This document shows positions 16,790 to 25,226 of a stretch of 64,000 bases of DNA, piece after piece. The DNA lies in NCBI RefSeq assembly GCF_003843875.1, contig NZ_RKRF01000008.1, forward strand, positions 62,001 to 126,000. The letters run 5' to 3'. The notes beneath the pieces were generated by a model, which worked only from the letters and a program-made list of their open reading frames with translations, did no database searches and was not told where the DNA came from. Within the stretch, counting starts at the first letter, position 1, and every line of letters starts with the position of its first letter. Both the position numbers and the translations under genes were made by a program. The stretch comes from Aquisalibacillus elongatus (GTDB lineage Bacteria > Bacillota > Bacilli > Bacillales > Alkalibacillaceae).

Positions 16790-16945
16790 ATGAAAAAAGT
16801 ATTAGGTATTGCAGTTATCACTGCATTAATCGTTGGTTTCTCAATGAACGTAAGTGCTGCTGGTGACCTTAATGATGTAGCACTAGGCGGCGTTGACACT
16901 CTAGGTATTGGTAAAGGTAATGATGATCTAGGTTCACTAGACTAA
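16790..16945 (+). CDS. Short exported peptide, candidate signalling pheromone precursor
   Basis: A 51-residue open frame with an excellent site (GAGGGAGGTG) before ATG 16790. Residues 1-24 are a textbook signal peptide: KK, a hydrophobic core ALIVGFSM, then a VSAA cleavage region. The remaining roughly 27 residues are acidic and glycine-rich and end GNDDLGSLD. Size and layout match PapR/Phr-type precursors, which are exported, trimmed and re-imported to bind PlcR/Rap-family receptors. The divergent gene encodes such a receptor. A terminator follows, so the peptide is its own transcription unit. The active form cannot be read. Confidence 0.7.
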   Translation: MKKVLGIAVITALIVGFSMNVSAAGDLNDVALGGVDTLGIGKGNDDLGSLD

Positions 16946-17014
16946 TTACCAGATTTCTTAACTCAAAGCATTTCCTTATAAGTCGTCCATATTTTTATTC
17001 GTCCATAATTTTAT

Positions 17015-17054
17015 AGCTACCAGAAATTGCAGAAATTTTTGGTAGCTCTTTTTT
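17015..17054 (+). terminator. Terminator of the short-peptide gene
   Basis: Stem AGCTACCA/TGGTAGCT with an imperfect AT-rich extension (17015-17046), then CTTTTTTTT. Confidence 0.8.
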
Positions 17055-17204
17055 TACATAATACTTCATAAAACTTTAAAGATAAAGTTTTATTTTAATA
17101 GATTAACAAAATATTAAGGCTTTTTGCGGGTATTTATAAATTTTTTTAACCTATAATGTCGATTTTTGTTGATAAAAAAGTCTTAATAATCGGGAGGCTC
17201 TTAA

Positions 17205-18569
17205 ATGGGGGAGAAGAGTTTAACGGAAGAGAGAGTTCTGAGCCCAGAAGAGTTTGTTTCGGGTTATCAATATATAACCGGATACTTAAAAGAAGGGTTG
17301 CCGTTACACGACGTACTAAAACGGGCATTAAAATATTTTGAGGATCAGTTTGATGATTCGTACTGTACCATCATGTTATTGAACCAAGATGGTGATGAGT
17401 TTATTGATGGGGTTACTTACACCTTACCAGATGACATTATTGAGCAATTTAAATACATCAACTTATATGATGGGCTGGGTACATGTGGGACAGCTGCGAT
17501 AAGAGGTGATTTTATTGTCACTGAAGATGTGTACCATGATTCGAAATGGGATTCTTACCATCATATCATTGAGCCTCATCAGTTGCGCTCGTGTTGGTCT
17601 GTTCCAGTATTTCGTCCGGGTACAGACGAGTTAGTAGCGATTTTTGCTATGTATTCAAAAGTGCCGAAATACCCATCTCAACAGGAGATTGATACGATTA
17701 CGGCATATAACGATTTGATTGGGTTAATTGTTTCTAATTATCGAATTTATGATTCTGGTGAGACAGAAGTGATTGATGAGAGTAATGGTCATCACTATGA
17801 ACTTGCTGAAAATTATGTACAGTCGATCAAAGATGCAATTAAAAATGGCGATATCTTTCCATACTACCAGCCGATTTTGAAATCGAATGGGTCTGAGTTG
17901 TATGGTGTTGAAGCTCTTGCAAGATGGGAGCATCCGAAATACGGTTTAATCCCGCCAGTTGATTTTATTAGCGAGGCAGAAGAAAATGATTTTATTGATC
18001 AGCTAGATGAAGAGATATGTCGAAAGTCCTGTTTGGAAATGAAACAATTAATGGATGAGACAGGTGATAGGTTCAATTTATCTGTCAATATTTCAGCTAT
18101 ACACATTCGTAAAGAAAATTTCGCAGAACGAATGGAATCGATTCTGGATGAGACTGGTTTTTCAGCGGAGAATCTATCGATTGAGATTACTGAAACTTCT
18201 TTAATTGAAAATTTAAAAGATGTCGCAGTGACATTTCAGCATTTAAAGAATTTAGGGATTAAGATTTCAATTGATGACTTTGGTACAACTTACTCTTCTT
18301 TAAACTATTTAAAATATCTCCCGGTGGATACGATTAAGTTAGATAAAGCGTTTATTCATGATGTAGATAAAAGTCCGATCGACCGACGCATTTGTAAAAC
18401 AATCATCCAACTAGGAACAGATTTGAACTTAGATGTTATTGCCGAGGGTGTTGAATGTAGTCAGCATCTTTCAATCATTAGAGACTTCGGCTGTGATATT
18501 TACCAAGGTTTTTATTTTAGCAAACCCCTAACCTTAGAAGGTTGGAAGACATACTATTCGAGTTTTTAA
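17205..18569 (+). CDS. GAF-EAL cyclic-di-GMP phosphodiesterase
   Basis: A 454-residue cytoplasmic protein. A GAF sensor domain spans about 20-180, including GTCGTAAIRGDFIVTEDV. An EAL domain spans about 205-450 and keeps the catalytic set: EAL at 236-238, the asparagine in LSVNIS, SIEITE, the two aspartates in ISIDDFGT, the lysine in IKLDKAF, VIAEGVE, and the glutamine in IYQGFYF. It should hydrolyse c-di-GMP to pGpG under control of the GAF ligand. The start has GGGAGG upstream. It lies 2.5 kb before a c-di-GMP riboswitch that controls a pilus operon. Confidence 0.9.
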   Translation: MGEKSLTEERVLSPEEFVSGYQYITGYLKEGLPLHDVLKRALKYFEDQFDDSYCTIMLLNQDGDEFIDGVTYTLPDDIIEQFKYINLYDGLGTCGTAAIRGDFIVTEDVYHDSKWDSYHHIIEPHQLRSCWSVPVFRPGTDELVAIFAMYSKVPKYPSQQEIDTITAYNDLIGLIVSNYRIYDSGETEVIDESNGHHYELAENYVQSIKDAIKNGDIFPYYQPILKSNGSELYGVEALARWEHPKYGLIPPVDFISEAEENDFIDQLDEEICRKSCLEMKQLMDETGDRFNLSVNISAIHIRKENFAERMESILDETGFSAENLSIEITETSLIENLKDVAVTFQHLKNLGIKISIDDFGTTYSSLNYLKYLPVDTIKLDKAFIHDVDKSPIDRRICKTIIQLGTDLNLDVIAEGVECSQHLSIIRDFGCDIYQGFYFSKPLTLEGWKTYYSSF

Positions 18570-18580
18570 TCTCTCCCCAT

Positions 18581-18608
18581 GGCTGCCTGAATTCGGGCAG
18601 CCTTTTTT
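18581..18608 (+). terminator. Terminator of the GAF-EAL gene
   Basis: Stem GGCTGCC/GGCAGCC around TGAATTCG, then six T (18603-18608). Confidence 0.85.
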
Positions 18609-18900
18609 CATTTTAGAAATAAAAGGAATTTATAGAGGAATCGTCGAATATCTATATTAATTGGAAGTTCGGAAGGGGGAATGTCGTTGGAATTATTCAA
18701 GGCAACCCAGAATAACGAGAGGTCTATGGAAGGTTGACATAGACGTTGCAATCCATTAGGGTATTGTATATCTAGCGAGATGTGCAACACCTGATTGTGA
18801 TTGGGGTTACAGAGATTAATAGAGACATACACAATTATGGGGGATCGATTTTTGTACGGTTAGAAATTAAGACATAACGGGTAAACTAACAAAGGGAGTC
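18609..18900. other. Gene-free interval without recognisable content
   Basis: About 290 bp. A 74-codon open frame on the minus strand has no ribosome site and a composition unlike protein. On the plus strand, AAGGGGG precedes an ATG at 18680, but this frame closes after 18 codons, and short open stretches in another frame suggest a decayed gene. I could not assign it. Confidence 0.4.
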
Positions 18901-18920
18901 TTCTTAAAGGAGGAATGGAT

Positions 18921-19217
18921 TTGGAACGTTTATCTGAAGAACAACTTAATCAGGAGCTTGAGCAGCTATCTAATTGGAAGCGGGTTGACGAGAAATGGCT
19001 TCGCAGGCGTTACAAGTTTAAGGACTACTTAAACGGTGTTGAGTTTGTGCGAAAAGTAGCTGAGTATGCTGAGAGCCAAAATCACCACCCGAATATCGCG
19101 ATTGATTATAAAGTCGTAACCTTGAAAATCTCATCCTGGGAGATGCAAGGCATTACGGATTTAGATATTGAGATGGTAAAGCGTTTTGATGAGTTGTATG
19201 AAGAGCAGGAGAAGTAA
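18921..19217 (+). CDS. 4a-hydroxytetrahydrobiopterin (pterin-4a-carbinolamine) dehydratase
   Basis: A 98-residue protein of the PCD/DCoH family. The active-site segment AESQNHHPNIAIDY has the histidine pair of the family, and the C-terminal GITDLDIEMVKRFDEL is also typical. It dehydrates 4a-hydroxy-tetrahydrobiopterin, the product of aromatic amino-acid hydroxylases, or acts on a pterin cofactor. The start is placed at TTG 18921 because AAAGGAGG ends 7 nt upstream; the ATG at 18915 touches the site. No hydroxylase gene lies in the window. Confidence 0.85.
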   Translation: MERLSEEQLNQELEQLSNWKRVDEKWLRRRYKFKDYLNGVEFVRKVAEYAESQNHHPNIAIDYKVVTLKISSWEMQGITDLDIEMVKRFDELYEEQEK

Positions 19218-19247
19218 AAAAGAGGTGCCAACGTTGGCACCTCTTTT
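19218..19247. terminator. Bidirectional terminator
   Basis: A perfect 15-bp palindromic stem AAAAGAGGTGCCAAC and its complement (19218-19247) between convergent genes. Confidence 0.85.
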
Positions 19248-19248
19248 A

Positions 19249-20604
19249 TTATGCTAAAACCCACGCAATCAACACCCCAACACCACCAAATGTAAGGGCA
19301 TATCCGATGTTCCATAAGGTAAGTTGGTATGGGTTTCGTTTAAAGTATTGGTTGAGCATCGTTATTGGAATGTTAAATGTTCCTGTCATGTCGTTTGCGA
19401 TGACGGAAATGATCATGACAATTGATATACTAACAGGGCTAATGGTATCTAAAAATGGTGTTACGAAAAGTCCTTGAAGGCTCAATGTAACGAGTGGGTG
19501 AAAACCGACAAACGCTAAAAACATAGAGCTTAACTGAATAAAAATAAATAACAATAACGGAGTATTTTCAAGCCAAGCGAATGACTCCATCGCTTGAATA
19601 AATATGGGTGTATCACTAACAACTTCGTTAAATACGCCAACTGGGAGTAATAACATCATAAAGTTTTGCATGGTAAAGATGTGTTCGCCCCAGACTTTTT
19701 GGTTATAACGGATGAAGGTTCTGAACTTCTTCGTAATTAGAGCCCACAACATCGTGTATGGGATGATAATTAGAATAATAGAATCAAAGAATTCTAGGCC
19801 TGTGATTAAGTGAATAGAAGCTGCAACGGCAATAAATAAAGCTAAAAAGGCCGCGAGCGATAGGAAGTGTCGAGTGCTTCTATCATTAGTTGAATCTGGA
19901 TTAGCTTCCTCAAGTTTATATGACTTGAATTTGAAATAACCCAAAGTTGTATCAATCAGTAACATGGTTAGTGAAAAACCTAAAAGAATTGGCATTAATA
20001 CTAAATAAGAAGATCCTGTGTACGCGACTACAAGGGCAATATAAACTTCAATCGGACTCCACGTATTGGCTGCAGCAAAGGGTCTTAAAATACCTCTTGT
20101 TGCAAATTGAAGTGTAATATGGTCACTAAAGTTGGCTGTTTTACTTTTAATTAATTGATAGACTAGCGGGATCGTCGAGATAAAAATAAAAATCGTTAAA
20201 ACGTAACTCGTTAAATAAGACTTTATGTAAAACTTCCCGAGATTGGGCGTGTTTGTCTGTAATAGTTTAAATAATGACTGATCATACCCACCTACAATCA
20301 TGTAGTGATTAATGAAAGGTATGATGTACAAAAGCGCAATGAGTAGCCCCATCGATGTAAAATAGATAGGAATTTCTGAGAACGGTATGTCGTATAAGAA
20401 AATCATGATGGTTGATATGCCTAAGAAAGCTAGTCCAATCACTTGGTATATACGGTTAGAACCGAAAATTGAAACCAGTAGGGCTGCAACGCCAATCCAC
20501 CCTTGTATCAACATGATTGTATGATTTTCGAAAAATAAATTGACGACGTATAATGCGACAAAACTTGTATATAGGTAGAATTGTAATGATTTCATAGACT
20601 TCAC
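19249..20604 (-). CDS. Polytopic membrane protein of unknown function (about 12 helices)
   Basis: A 451-residue, strongly hydrophobic protein with about 10-12 predicted helices and one charged cytoplasmic loop (about 232-250, rich in N, D and R). The C-terminal half has GFHPLVTLSLQG and IANDMTGTFNIPITM, which look like helix-break motifs of ion-transporter-superfamily carriers, so a transport role is plausible. The start is GTG 20604 behind GGAG; an ATG three codons later is an alternative. It is monocistronic. No family can be named with confidence. Confidence 0.65.
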   Translation of the reverse strand: MKSMKSLQFYLYTSFVALYVVNLFFENHTIMLIQGWIGVAALLVSIFGSNRIYQVIGLAFLGISTIMIFLYDIPFSEIPIYFTSMGLLIALLYIIPFINHYMIVGGYDQSLFKLLQTNTPNLGKFYIKSYLTSYVLTIFIFISTIPLVYQLIKSKTANFSDHITLQFATRGILRPFAAANTWSPIEVYIALVVAYTGSSYLVLMPILLGFSLTMLLIDTTLGYFKFKSYKLEEANPDSTNDRSTRHFLSLAAFLALFIAVAASIHLITGLEFFDSIILIIIPYTMLWALITKKFRTFIRYNQKVWGEHIFTMQNFMMLLLPVGVFNEVVSDTPIFIQAMESFAWLENTPLLLFIFIQLSSMFLAFVGFHPLVTLSLQGLFVTPFLDTISPVSISIVMIISVIANDMTGTFNIPITMLNQYFKRNPYQLTLWNIGYALTFGGVGVLIAWVLA

Positions 20605-21003
20605 ACTTTCTCCGAAGATTCTTCTACTATCTTAACAAATCCATATCGAAACACCTAACTAGACTCATACGTTGTTCTAGGCCTAAAAATATATTGATTG
20701 GCAAAACTTACATTCAAAAACAGAACTAAAGGACTGAATTGTATAAAAACCGACATAAAATATAATTTTTTTCGAGAAAGATACAAGTGGGTATTTATTC
20801 TTAATATATAACAATTTTCTTCCTGATTTCGACATAGAACTACAATCTTTGTCCGTGATATAGATTACAATTTACCTAATTATGAATTACCATTCAGAAA
20901 AATTCGAAGAAAACACCCTCGAAAATAGTCGTTTTGACGGATTTCTAGGAAACTACTAATGGCTTATGATGACGTTAAGAGATTAGTCAGAAAATTCATA
21001 TGA

Positions 21004-21103
21004 CCTAATCTCGACAAAGGCAAAACTGGTGAAAGCCAGTGACGCAAAGCTATAGGGGCTTCTGTGCACGTGCACAATGCCAGCCAGCTACCGAAGGATC
21101 AGG
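21004..21103 (+). ncRNA. Cyclic-di-GMP-I (GEMM-I) riboswitch aptamer
   Basis: The conserved core of the class is present: ACAAAGGCAAA (21014-21024), a stem closed by a GAAA tetraloop (ACTGG/CCAGT, 21025-21040), GACGCAAAGC (21041-21050), a second stem with a palindromic variable tip TGTGCACGTGCACA (21063-21076), and GCCAGCCAGCTACCGA (21079-21094). P1 pairs CCTAATC (21004-21010) with GGATCAGG (21096-21103) with one mismatch. An expression platform with an intrinsic terminator follows. The controlled operon encodes a Tad pilus. Confidence 0.9.
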
Positions 21104-21108
21104 GAAGT

Positions 21109-21175
21109 AAGATAGCGACTAGTAGACCCCCTTAATTAAACGACCGGTTTTAAGGATATTACTAGTATCTATCTT
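21109..21175 (+). promoter_or_regulatory. Long-range hairpin between aptamer and terminator
   Basis: Arms 21109-21124 and 21160-21175 (AAGATAG..ACTAGTA against TACTAGT..CTATCTT) pair with one small internal loop. The arm starts right after aptamer P1, so the hairpin may link ligand state to the terminator at 21185. It does not itself overlap the terminator stem, so the switching mechanism remains unclear. Confidence 0.5.
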
Positions 21176-21184
21176 GCTAGGCAA

Positions 21185-21219
21185 ACCCCGTCATTCGGTA
21201 ATGGCGGGGTAATTTTTTT
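21185..21219 (+). terminator. Riboswitch-associated intrinsic terminator
   Basis: Stem ACCCCGTCAT/ATGGCGGGGT (21185-21194 with 21201-21210, one G-U pair), followed by seven T, located between the aptamer and the first pilus-operon gene. This is the expected layout for transcriptional control. Confidence 0.88.
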
Positions 21220-21236
21220 CGAACGGAGGTGACAAT

Positions 21237-21587
21237 GTGATCTTACGTAACCTGAGCACAGATGTCGAAATTGCACACAGCATAAAATCAGCTTATACAT
21301 TTAGTAAACGATTGCGAGGACTTATGTTCACAAAAGAACTTGCTTCAGGTTACGGATTGCATATTTTGCCCTGTCAATCGGTACACACACATTTTATGCG
21401 TTACCCCATTGATGTTGTGTATGTCAACCAAGATTTAGTCGTTGTCGATATCGACGAAAATCTTCCTCCAGGTAAGTTCGGGAAACGGAGAAGGAGTGCG
21501 CGATCGGTGCTTGAACTCCCCACAGGCACCGTCGCCCACTCCCAATTACAAATCGGTCATCAACTAGAGTTGATAGATAAAAAATAA
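21237..21587 (+). CDS. DUF192 family protein
   Basis: A 116-residue protein that matches the DUF192 fold: an N-terminal strand region, RLRGLMFTKEL, the conserved HTHFMRYPIDVVYV segment and VLELPTGTV near the end. DUF192 proteins are small, often extracytoplasmic, and of unknown role. This copy has no signal peptide. The start is GTG 21237, behind CGGAGGTGA. It is the first gene after the c-di-GMP riboswitch and 17 nt before the pilin, so it is probably part of the Tad operon. Confidence 0.82.
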   Translation: MILRNLSTDVEIAHSIKSAYTFSKRLRGLMFTKELASGYGLHILPCQSVHTHFMRYPIDVVYVNQDLVVVDIDENLPPGKFGKRRRSARSVLELPTGTVAHSQLQIGHQLELIDKK

Positions 21588-21604
21588 TCTTGAAGGAGAT
21601 GTAT

Positions 21605-21787
21605 ATGATGAAAAAGTTTATGACAAATTTCATTCGTGAAGAAGAAGGACAAGGTATGGCAGAGTACGCGTTAGTGTTAGGTGTTATTGCGGTTGGAGTA
21701 GTTGCTATATTGGGAACATTTGGAGGGGAAATTAAAGAGGTTTTTGATAATATCGTTACGACTTTCCAAGAAGATGTTAATTCATAA
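21605..21787 (+). CDS. flp: Flp-type pilin precursor
   Basis: A 60-residue prepilin. The class IVb signature is clear: a short positive leader ends at G15, followed by QGMAEYALVL with glutamate at mature position 5 and tyrosine at 6, then one hydrophobic helix (about 22-40). Cleavage between G15 and Q16 by the prepilin peptidase of the next gene is expected. The start at 21605 is set by AAGGAG, 6 nt upstream; an ATG at 21608 is possible. The product is the main subunit of the pilus. Confidence 0.9.
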   Translation: MMKKFMTNFIREEEGQGMAEYALVLGVIAVGVVAILGTFGGEIKEVFDNIVTTFQEDVNS

Positions 21788-21822
21788 AGACTTTAAATTA
21801 AATTTAGGAGGGAGGCAGAGCA

Positions 21823-22329
21823 TTGGAATACTTAATCAATTCAATTCTGTTTATCGTTCTCATCATTAGTTTTATAACAGATTTAAAGCATCGAAAAATC
21901 TATAATAAAGTGCTGTTTCCAGCATTAATCCTTGCTCTCCTCTTACAACCTATTTTTATGGGCTTTGATGGAATTATAAGTTCCATATTAGGGTTACTTC
22001 TTGGATTTGGAATCTTATTGATTCCATATCTGATGGGTGGAATGGGCGCTGGTGATGTTAAGTTACTGGCTGTCATCGGAGCGATTAAAGGTCCAGCATT
22101 TGTGTTAACCACTGTCGTTTATATGGCAGTAATTGGTGGTGTGATTGGGCTCGCATTTTTAGTGTTCCGTAAAGATTTCTTTAAAGGCCTTTATTATGCT
22201 CTTTCTAACATGAGATATGGAATGCAATTAGTGTTTTCGAAAAGTGCTATGAAGCGAACGTTCCCTTACGGTGTCGCAATTGTCGGTGGAGCTTGTTTAT
22301 CTTTTTTTCTCGATGGAGTGGTGATTTAA
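21823..22329 (+). CDS. tadV: A24 family prepilin peptidase (TadV/CpaA)
   Basis: A 168-residue membrane aspartic protease with five or six helices. The catalytic aspartates are D20 in FITDLKHRKIYN and D78 in GAGD (75-78), the GxGD signature. It lacks the N-terminal methylase domain of the larger PilD enzymes, as usual for TadV/CpaA. The start is TTG 21823 behind GGAGGGAGG. It matures the Flp pilin and probably the TadE-like pseudopilins. It is followed immediately by tadE. Confidence 0.9.
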   Translation: MEYLINSILFIVLIISFITDLKHRKIYNKVLFPALILALLLQPIFMGFDGIISSILGLLLGFGILLIPYLMGGMGAGDVKLLAVIGAIKGPAFVLTTVVYMAVIGGVIGLAFLVFRKDFFKGLYYALSNMRYGMQLVFSKSAMKRTFPYGVAIVGGACLSFFLDGVVI

Positions 22330-22713
22330 ATGTTTCGTAATGAAAAAGCTCAATCCATTGTCGAATTTTCATTAGTCATCCCACTATTAATGATCATGTT
22401 AGTGGGGGTTTTTGATGTCGGGAGAATGATGTATTCGTACTCGGGCTTACACTTTACGGCGCAGGAAACTGTTCGTTTAGGCGGGTTTGGCTATACGGAT
22501 GAGGAGATTACCGAGTTTGCGAAGGATCATTTTGAAACCGGCGATGTGGAAGATCTAACGATTTCCATTTCGCCTAATGAAGCTGAACGCGAATCAGGCG
22601 AGTATGTAACCGTATCATTATCTTATCCGATTCAGCCATTTACGCCTTTTGCGAAGCAGGTATTTGGTGATGATATTACGATTACAGCTGATTCGACGAT
22701 TCGAGTTGAGTGA
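22330..22713 (+). CDS. tadE: TadE-like pseudopilin
   Basis: A 127-residue protein with the TadE signature at its N-terminus: a short leader, then AQSIVEFSLVIPLLMIMLVG, with glutamate near the start of the helix. The rest is a secreted domain. It is a pseudopilin-like component needed for pilus assembly. The ATG at 22330 follows directly on the tadV stop. Confidence 0.88.
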   Translation: MFRNEKAQSIVEFSLVIPLLMIMLVGVFDVGRMMYSYSGLHFTAQETVRLGGFGYTDEEITEFAKDHFETGDVEDLTISISPNEAERESGEYVTVSLSYPIQPFTPFAKQVFGDDITITADSTIRVE

Positions 22714-22730
22714 CGAAAGGAGCTCGTGGA

Positions 22731-23627
22731 ATGAAGCGTTTTTTTAAAAATGAAAGTGCGAGTGCAACGTTTCTGGTTACCATTTCGTTTACAGGGTTAT
22801 TGGCATTGACAGGACTTGTTGTGGATGGCGGGTTACTTTACTCCACGCATTCTCACTTACAAAAATCGGCTAATGCAGCGGCCTTATCAGGTGGTCAGGA
22901 ATTAACTCGCGATGATGAAGTTATAATTGAAAACATAGTTGAAGAAACGTTAGATCACCATGAAGAATTAGATTCTTTAATGGATACGATTGTTGTGCTA
23001 GATGAACGTGTGACCGTGAATTTAAAAAAGCCAACAGATACAACGTTTATGAGGCTGTTTGGGATTGACTCTATAGATGTCAATGTAAAGGCTACAGCGA
23101 GAATAGGTCAAATGGGTCGAGCCATGGGAGCAGCTCCACTAGGGATTGATGAATCAGTTGAGTTAAATTACGGAGAAGAATATACCTTGAAAGTTGATGA
23201 AGATGGTGTGGAAGCTGGTAACTTCGGCGTTTTAGCATTAGATGGTCCGGGGTCAAAAACGTATAAAGAAACGTTAATTAGCGGTTTTGATGAAATGTTG
23301 GAAGTTGGTAATGTTATCGATACTCAAACAGGTAACATTGCAGGGCCAACGGAAGAAGCCACTGATATCTTGGTAAACAGTTGTGATGATATGTATGAAC
23401 GTGATTGTCCAAGAGTATTATTAGTGCCAGTTTATAAGCCGCATGATTACGACCAGAATCAAATGAAACAAGTTGAAATTACTGGTTTTGCATACTTTTA
23501 TTTAACAGAGCCAATGGATGGAGACACAAAGGAAATTAAAGGACAGTTCTTAGAACGAACTGGATCAGGCCATGAACTAGATGAAGCAGTAGAACGAGGC
23601 GCTTTTATAGTTAGATTGACAGATTAG
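22731..23627 (+). CDS. tadG: TadG-like pilus assembly protein
   Basis: A 298-residue protein. The N-terminal part (KNESASATFLVTISFTG and an extended helix to about 35) matches the TadE/G-like Flp assembly domain, followed by a secreted region to the C-terminus with two cysteines (CDDMYERDC) that may form a disulfide. The start at 22731 is set by AAAGGAG, 8 nt upstream. It is shorter than proteobacterial TadG and lacks an obvious VWA domain. Confidence 0.8.
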   Translation: MKRFFKNESASATFLVTISFTGLLALTGLVVDGGLLYSTHSHLQKSANAAALSGGQELTRDDEVIIENIVEETLDHHEELDSLMDTIVVLDERVTVNLKKPTDTTFMRLFGIDSIDVNVKATARIGQMGRAMGAAPLGIDESVELNYGEEYTLKVDEDGVEAGNFGVLALDGPGSKTYKETLISGFDEMLEVGNVIDTQTGNIAGPTEEATDILVNSCDDMYERDCPRVLLVPVYKPHDYDQNQMKQVEITGFAYFYLTEPMDGDTKEIKGQFLERTGSGHELDEAVERGAFIVRLTD

Positions 23628-23639
23628 TAGGTGAGGATA

Positions 23640-24368
23640 GTGCAATCAAAATTACTTTTTTTATTAGCGATCTTAATGGGAATCATTACGACCGCTATAT
23701 TTTTTTATTCCAATCAAACTGGTGAGGAAGCTCCTAAGGAAGAAGAGATTCCGATGACAGAGGTGGTCGTGTTAGTAGAAGACGTTACCGTAAATCAGCG
23801 ATTATCAGATGAAGATGTGGAACTGAAAACCGTTCCTGAAGAACAGGTGCATGAGTCGGCTGTGACATCGGTTGAAGCTGTTCAAGGGCGTTTTGTGACA
23901 GCAGACATGGTAGCCGGTGAGTCGGTGTTATCGCATCGCTTGAAATCAGGAGTCGAAGAGCAAAATTTAATATCTCGCAAAATTGACGAAGATCATCGAG
24001 CAGTGTCCATTAGCACAGATATGGTTCGTTCTGTGACGAACCTCATTTACCCAGAAGATTATGTGGATCTCATTTTTACATATGGAAATGAAGGCGGCGA
24101 TCAGCCGGAACATAGAAAGTTAAGAGGAACATCAGAGAATTTGCTGGATCAACAAGAATCTGTCATGCTGCTTGAACGAGTGAGAGTGTTATCTGTAGGA
24201 AAGAAAATGTCAACGCAAAATGGGGAGGCAGTTGGTGAGTATTCAGAGGTGACATTAGAATTAACACCTGATGAAACGGTTACAGTCGTCAATGCAACAC
24301 AACAAGGGTCACTTCACTTAGCTCTACACTCCAGAATCGTTGATGATGAAGAACAAGAAGAAGAGTAA
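23640..24368 (+). CDS. cpaB: CpaB/RcpC-like Flp pilus assembly protein (SAF domain)
   Basis: A 242-residue protein with an N-terminal membrane anchor (about 5-22), a SAF domain (about 45-105: VVLVEDVTVNQRLSDEDVELK and VAGESVLSHRL) and the CpaB-type C-terminal domain to residue 240. In Gram-negatives it works with the secretin; no secretin gene exists here, as expected for a monoderm. A GTG start is placed at 23640 (AGGTGAGG upstream); GTG 23631 is the alternative. Confidence 0.83.
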   Translation: MQSKLLFLLAILMGIITTAIFFYSNQTGEEAPKEEEIPMTEVVVLVEDVTVNQRLSDEDVELKTVPEEQVHESAVTSVEAVQGRFVTADMVAGESVLSHRLKSGVEEQNLISRKIDEDHRAVSISTDMVRSVTNLIYPEDYVDLIFTYGNEGGDQPEHRKLRGTSENLLDQQESVMLLERVRVLSVGKKMSTQNGEAVGEYSEVTLELTPDETVTVVNATQQGSLHLALHSRIVDDEEQEEE

Positions 24369-24389
24369 GTTTTGTTGGGGGAGGATTCA

Positions 24390-25205
24390 ATGGCTGAGGA
24401 AATTAAACAAACCGGTCAAGTCATTACAGTTTGCAGTGGTAAGGGTGGCGTAGGTAAAACGCTATTAGCTGTTAATTTGGCTGTATCCTTAAGTAAGAAA
24501 AATGCGGATGTGGCTTTAATTGATGGTGAATTTCAATTTGGTGATGTTGGTTTAGCGATGGACTTACAGCCGTCCTTTACAATGAAAGATATTGTTGAAG
24601 AGTAGGACAGGATTGATGAATTTAGTATTAATAATTATCTAACCGAACATAGCAGTGGGGTCAAAGTATTATCAGCTCCTAGCCGGCCTGAGTATGGCGA
24701 GCTTGTGTCGACTGATGTCATTAAGAAGTCCGTTCAATTGCTTAAGCAAAACTTCGATTATGTCGTTGTTGATGGTGGTCATGGGATGGATGATTCAACT
24801 ATAGATTTCTTGGAATTAGCCGATAAAATTTTAGCTGTGACAACGCTTGAAGTAGCGTCCATGAAAAACACAAAGATGCTTGTGGAGACCATTCATCAGC
24901 TGCAATTAGAAGAGAGATTAGAGATTGTGTTGAATCGTCATAATATGGAAAGTTTAATTAAACCAGATGAAGCCCCGAGTATGCTTCGAGCAGAAGAAGT
25001 TAGATTTGTTCCCAATAATTTTAAGCTGGCATCTCAATCTATGAATTTGGGCGTCCCGGTTGTGACAGATCACTCAAAATCAGATATTGCCAAAGCAATT
25101 TTAAGGTTGGCTCAAGATCTTGCAGGGGGCCGATCAAGTAATGGAAATTCTAAAAAGAAAGGTTCGTTATTAGGGAAAATGTTTTCGTTTTCGCTGTTTC
25201 GGTAA
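24390..25205 (+). pseudogene. tadZ: CpaE/TadZ-like ParA-type ATPase with one in-frame TAG
   Basis: The frame from ATG 24390 (GGGGGAGG upstream) to the stop at 25203 would give 271 codons, but codon 72 (24603-24605) is TAG. Both sides are intact: deviant Walker A GKGGVGKT (17-24) and DGEFQFGDVGLAMDLQP before it, and the ParA-type VVVDGGHGMDD and the C-terminal domain after it. The frame continues without a shift. No ribosome site or start follows the TAG that would rescue the C-terminal part. It is either a recent nonsense mutation, a read-through codon or a sequence error. TadZ normally positions the pilus machine at a pole. Confidence 0.82.
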
Positions 25206-25226
25206 TTAAAGATGGAGGTGCTGACC

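Noticed and set aside
18608..18832. 74-codon open frame on the minus strand
   Set aside because: No ribosome binding site and no recognisable fold; it starts inside the T-run of a terminator on the other strand.
14858..24605. Reassignment of TAG (for example pyrrolysine) from the in-frame TAGs at 14858 and 24603
   Set aside because: Many genes here end in TAG, the first TAG lies at a deletion junction, and no pyl genes are in view; the two cases have separate explanations.
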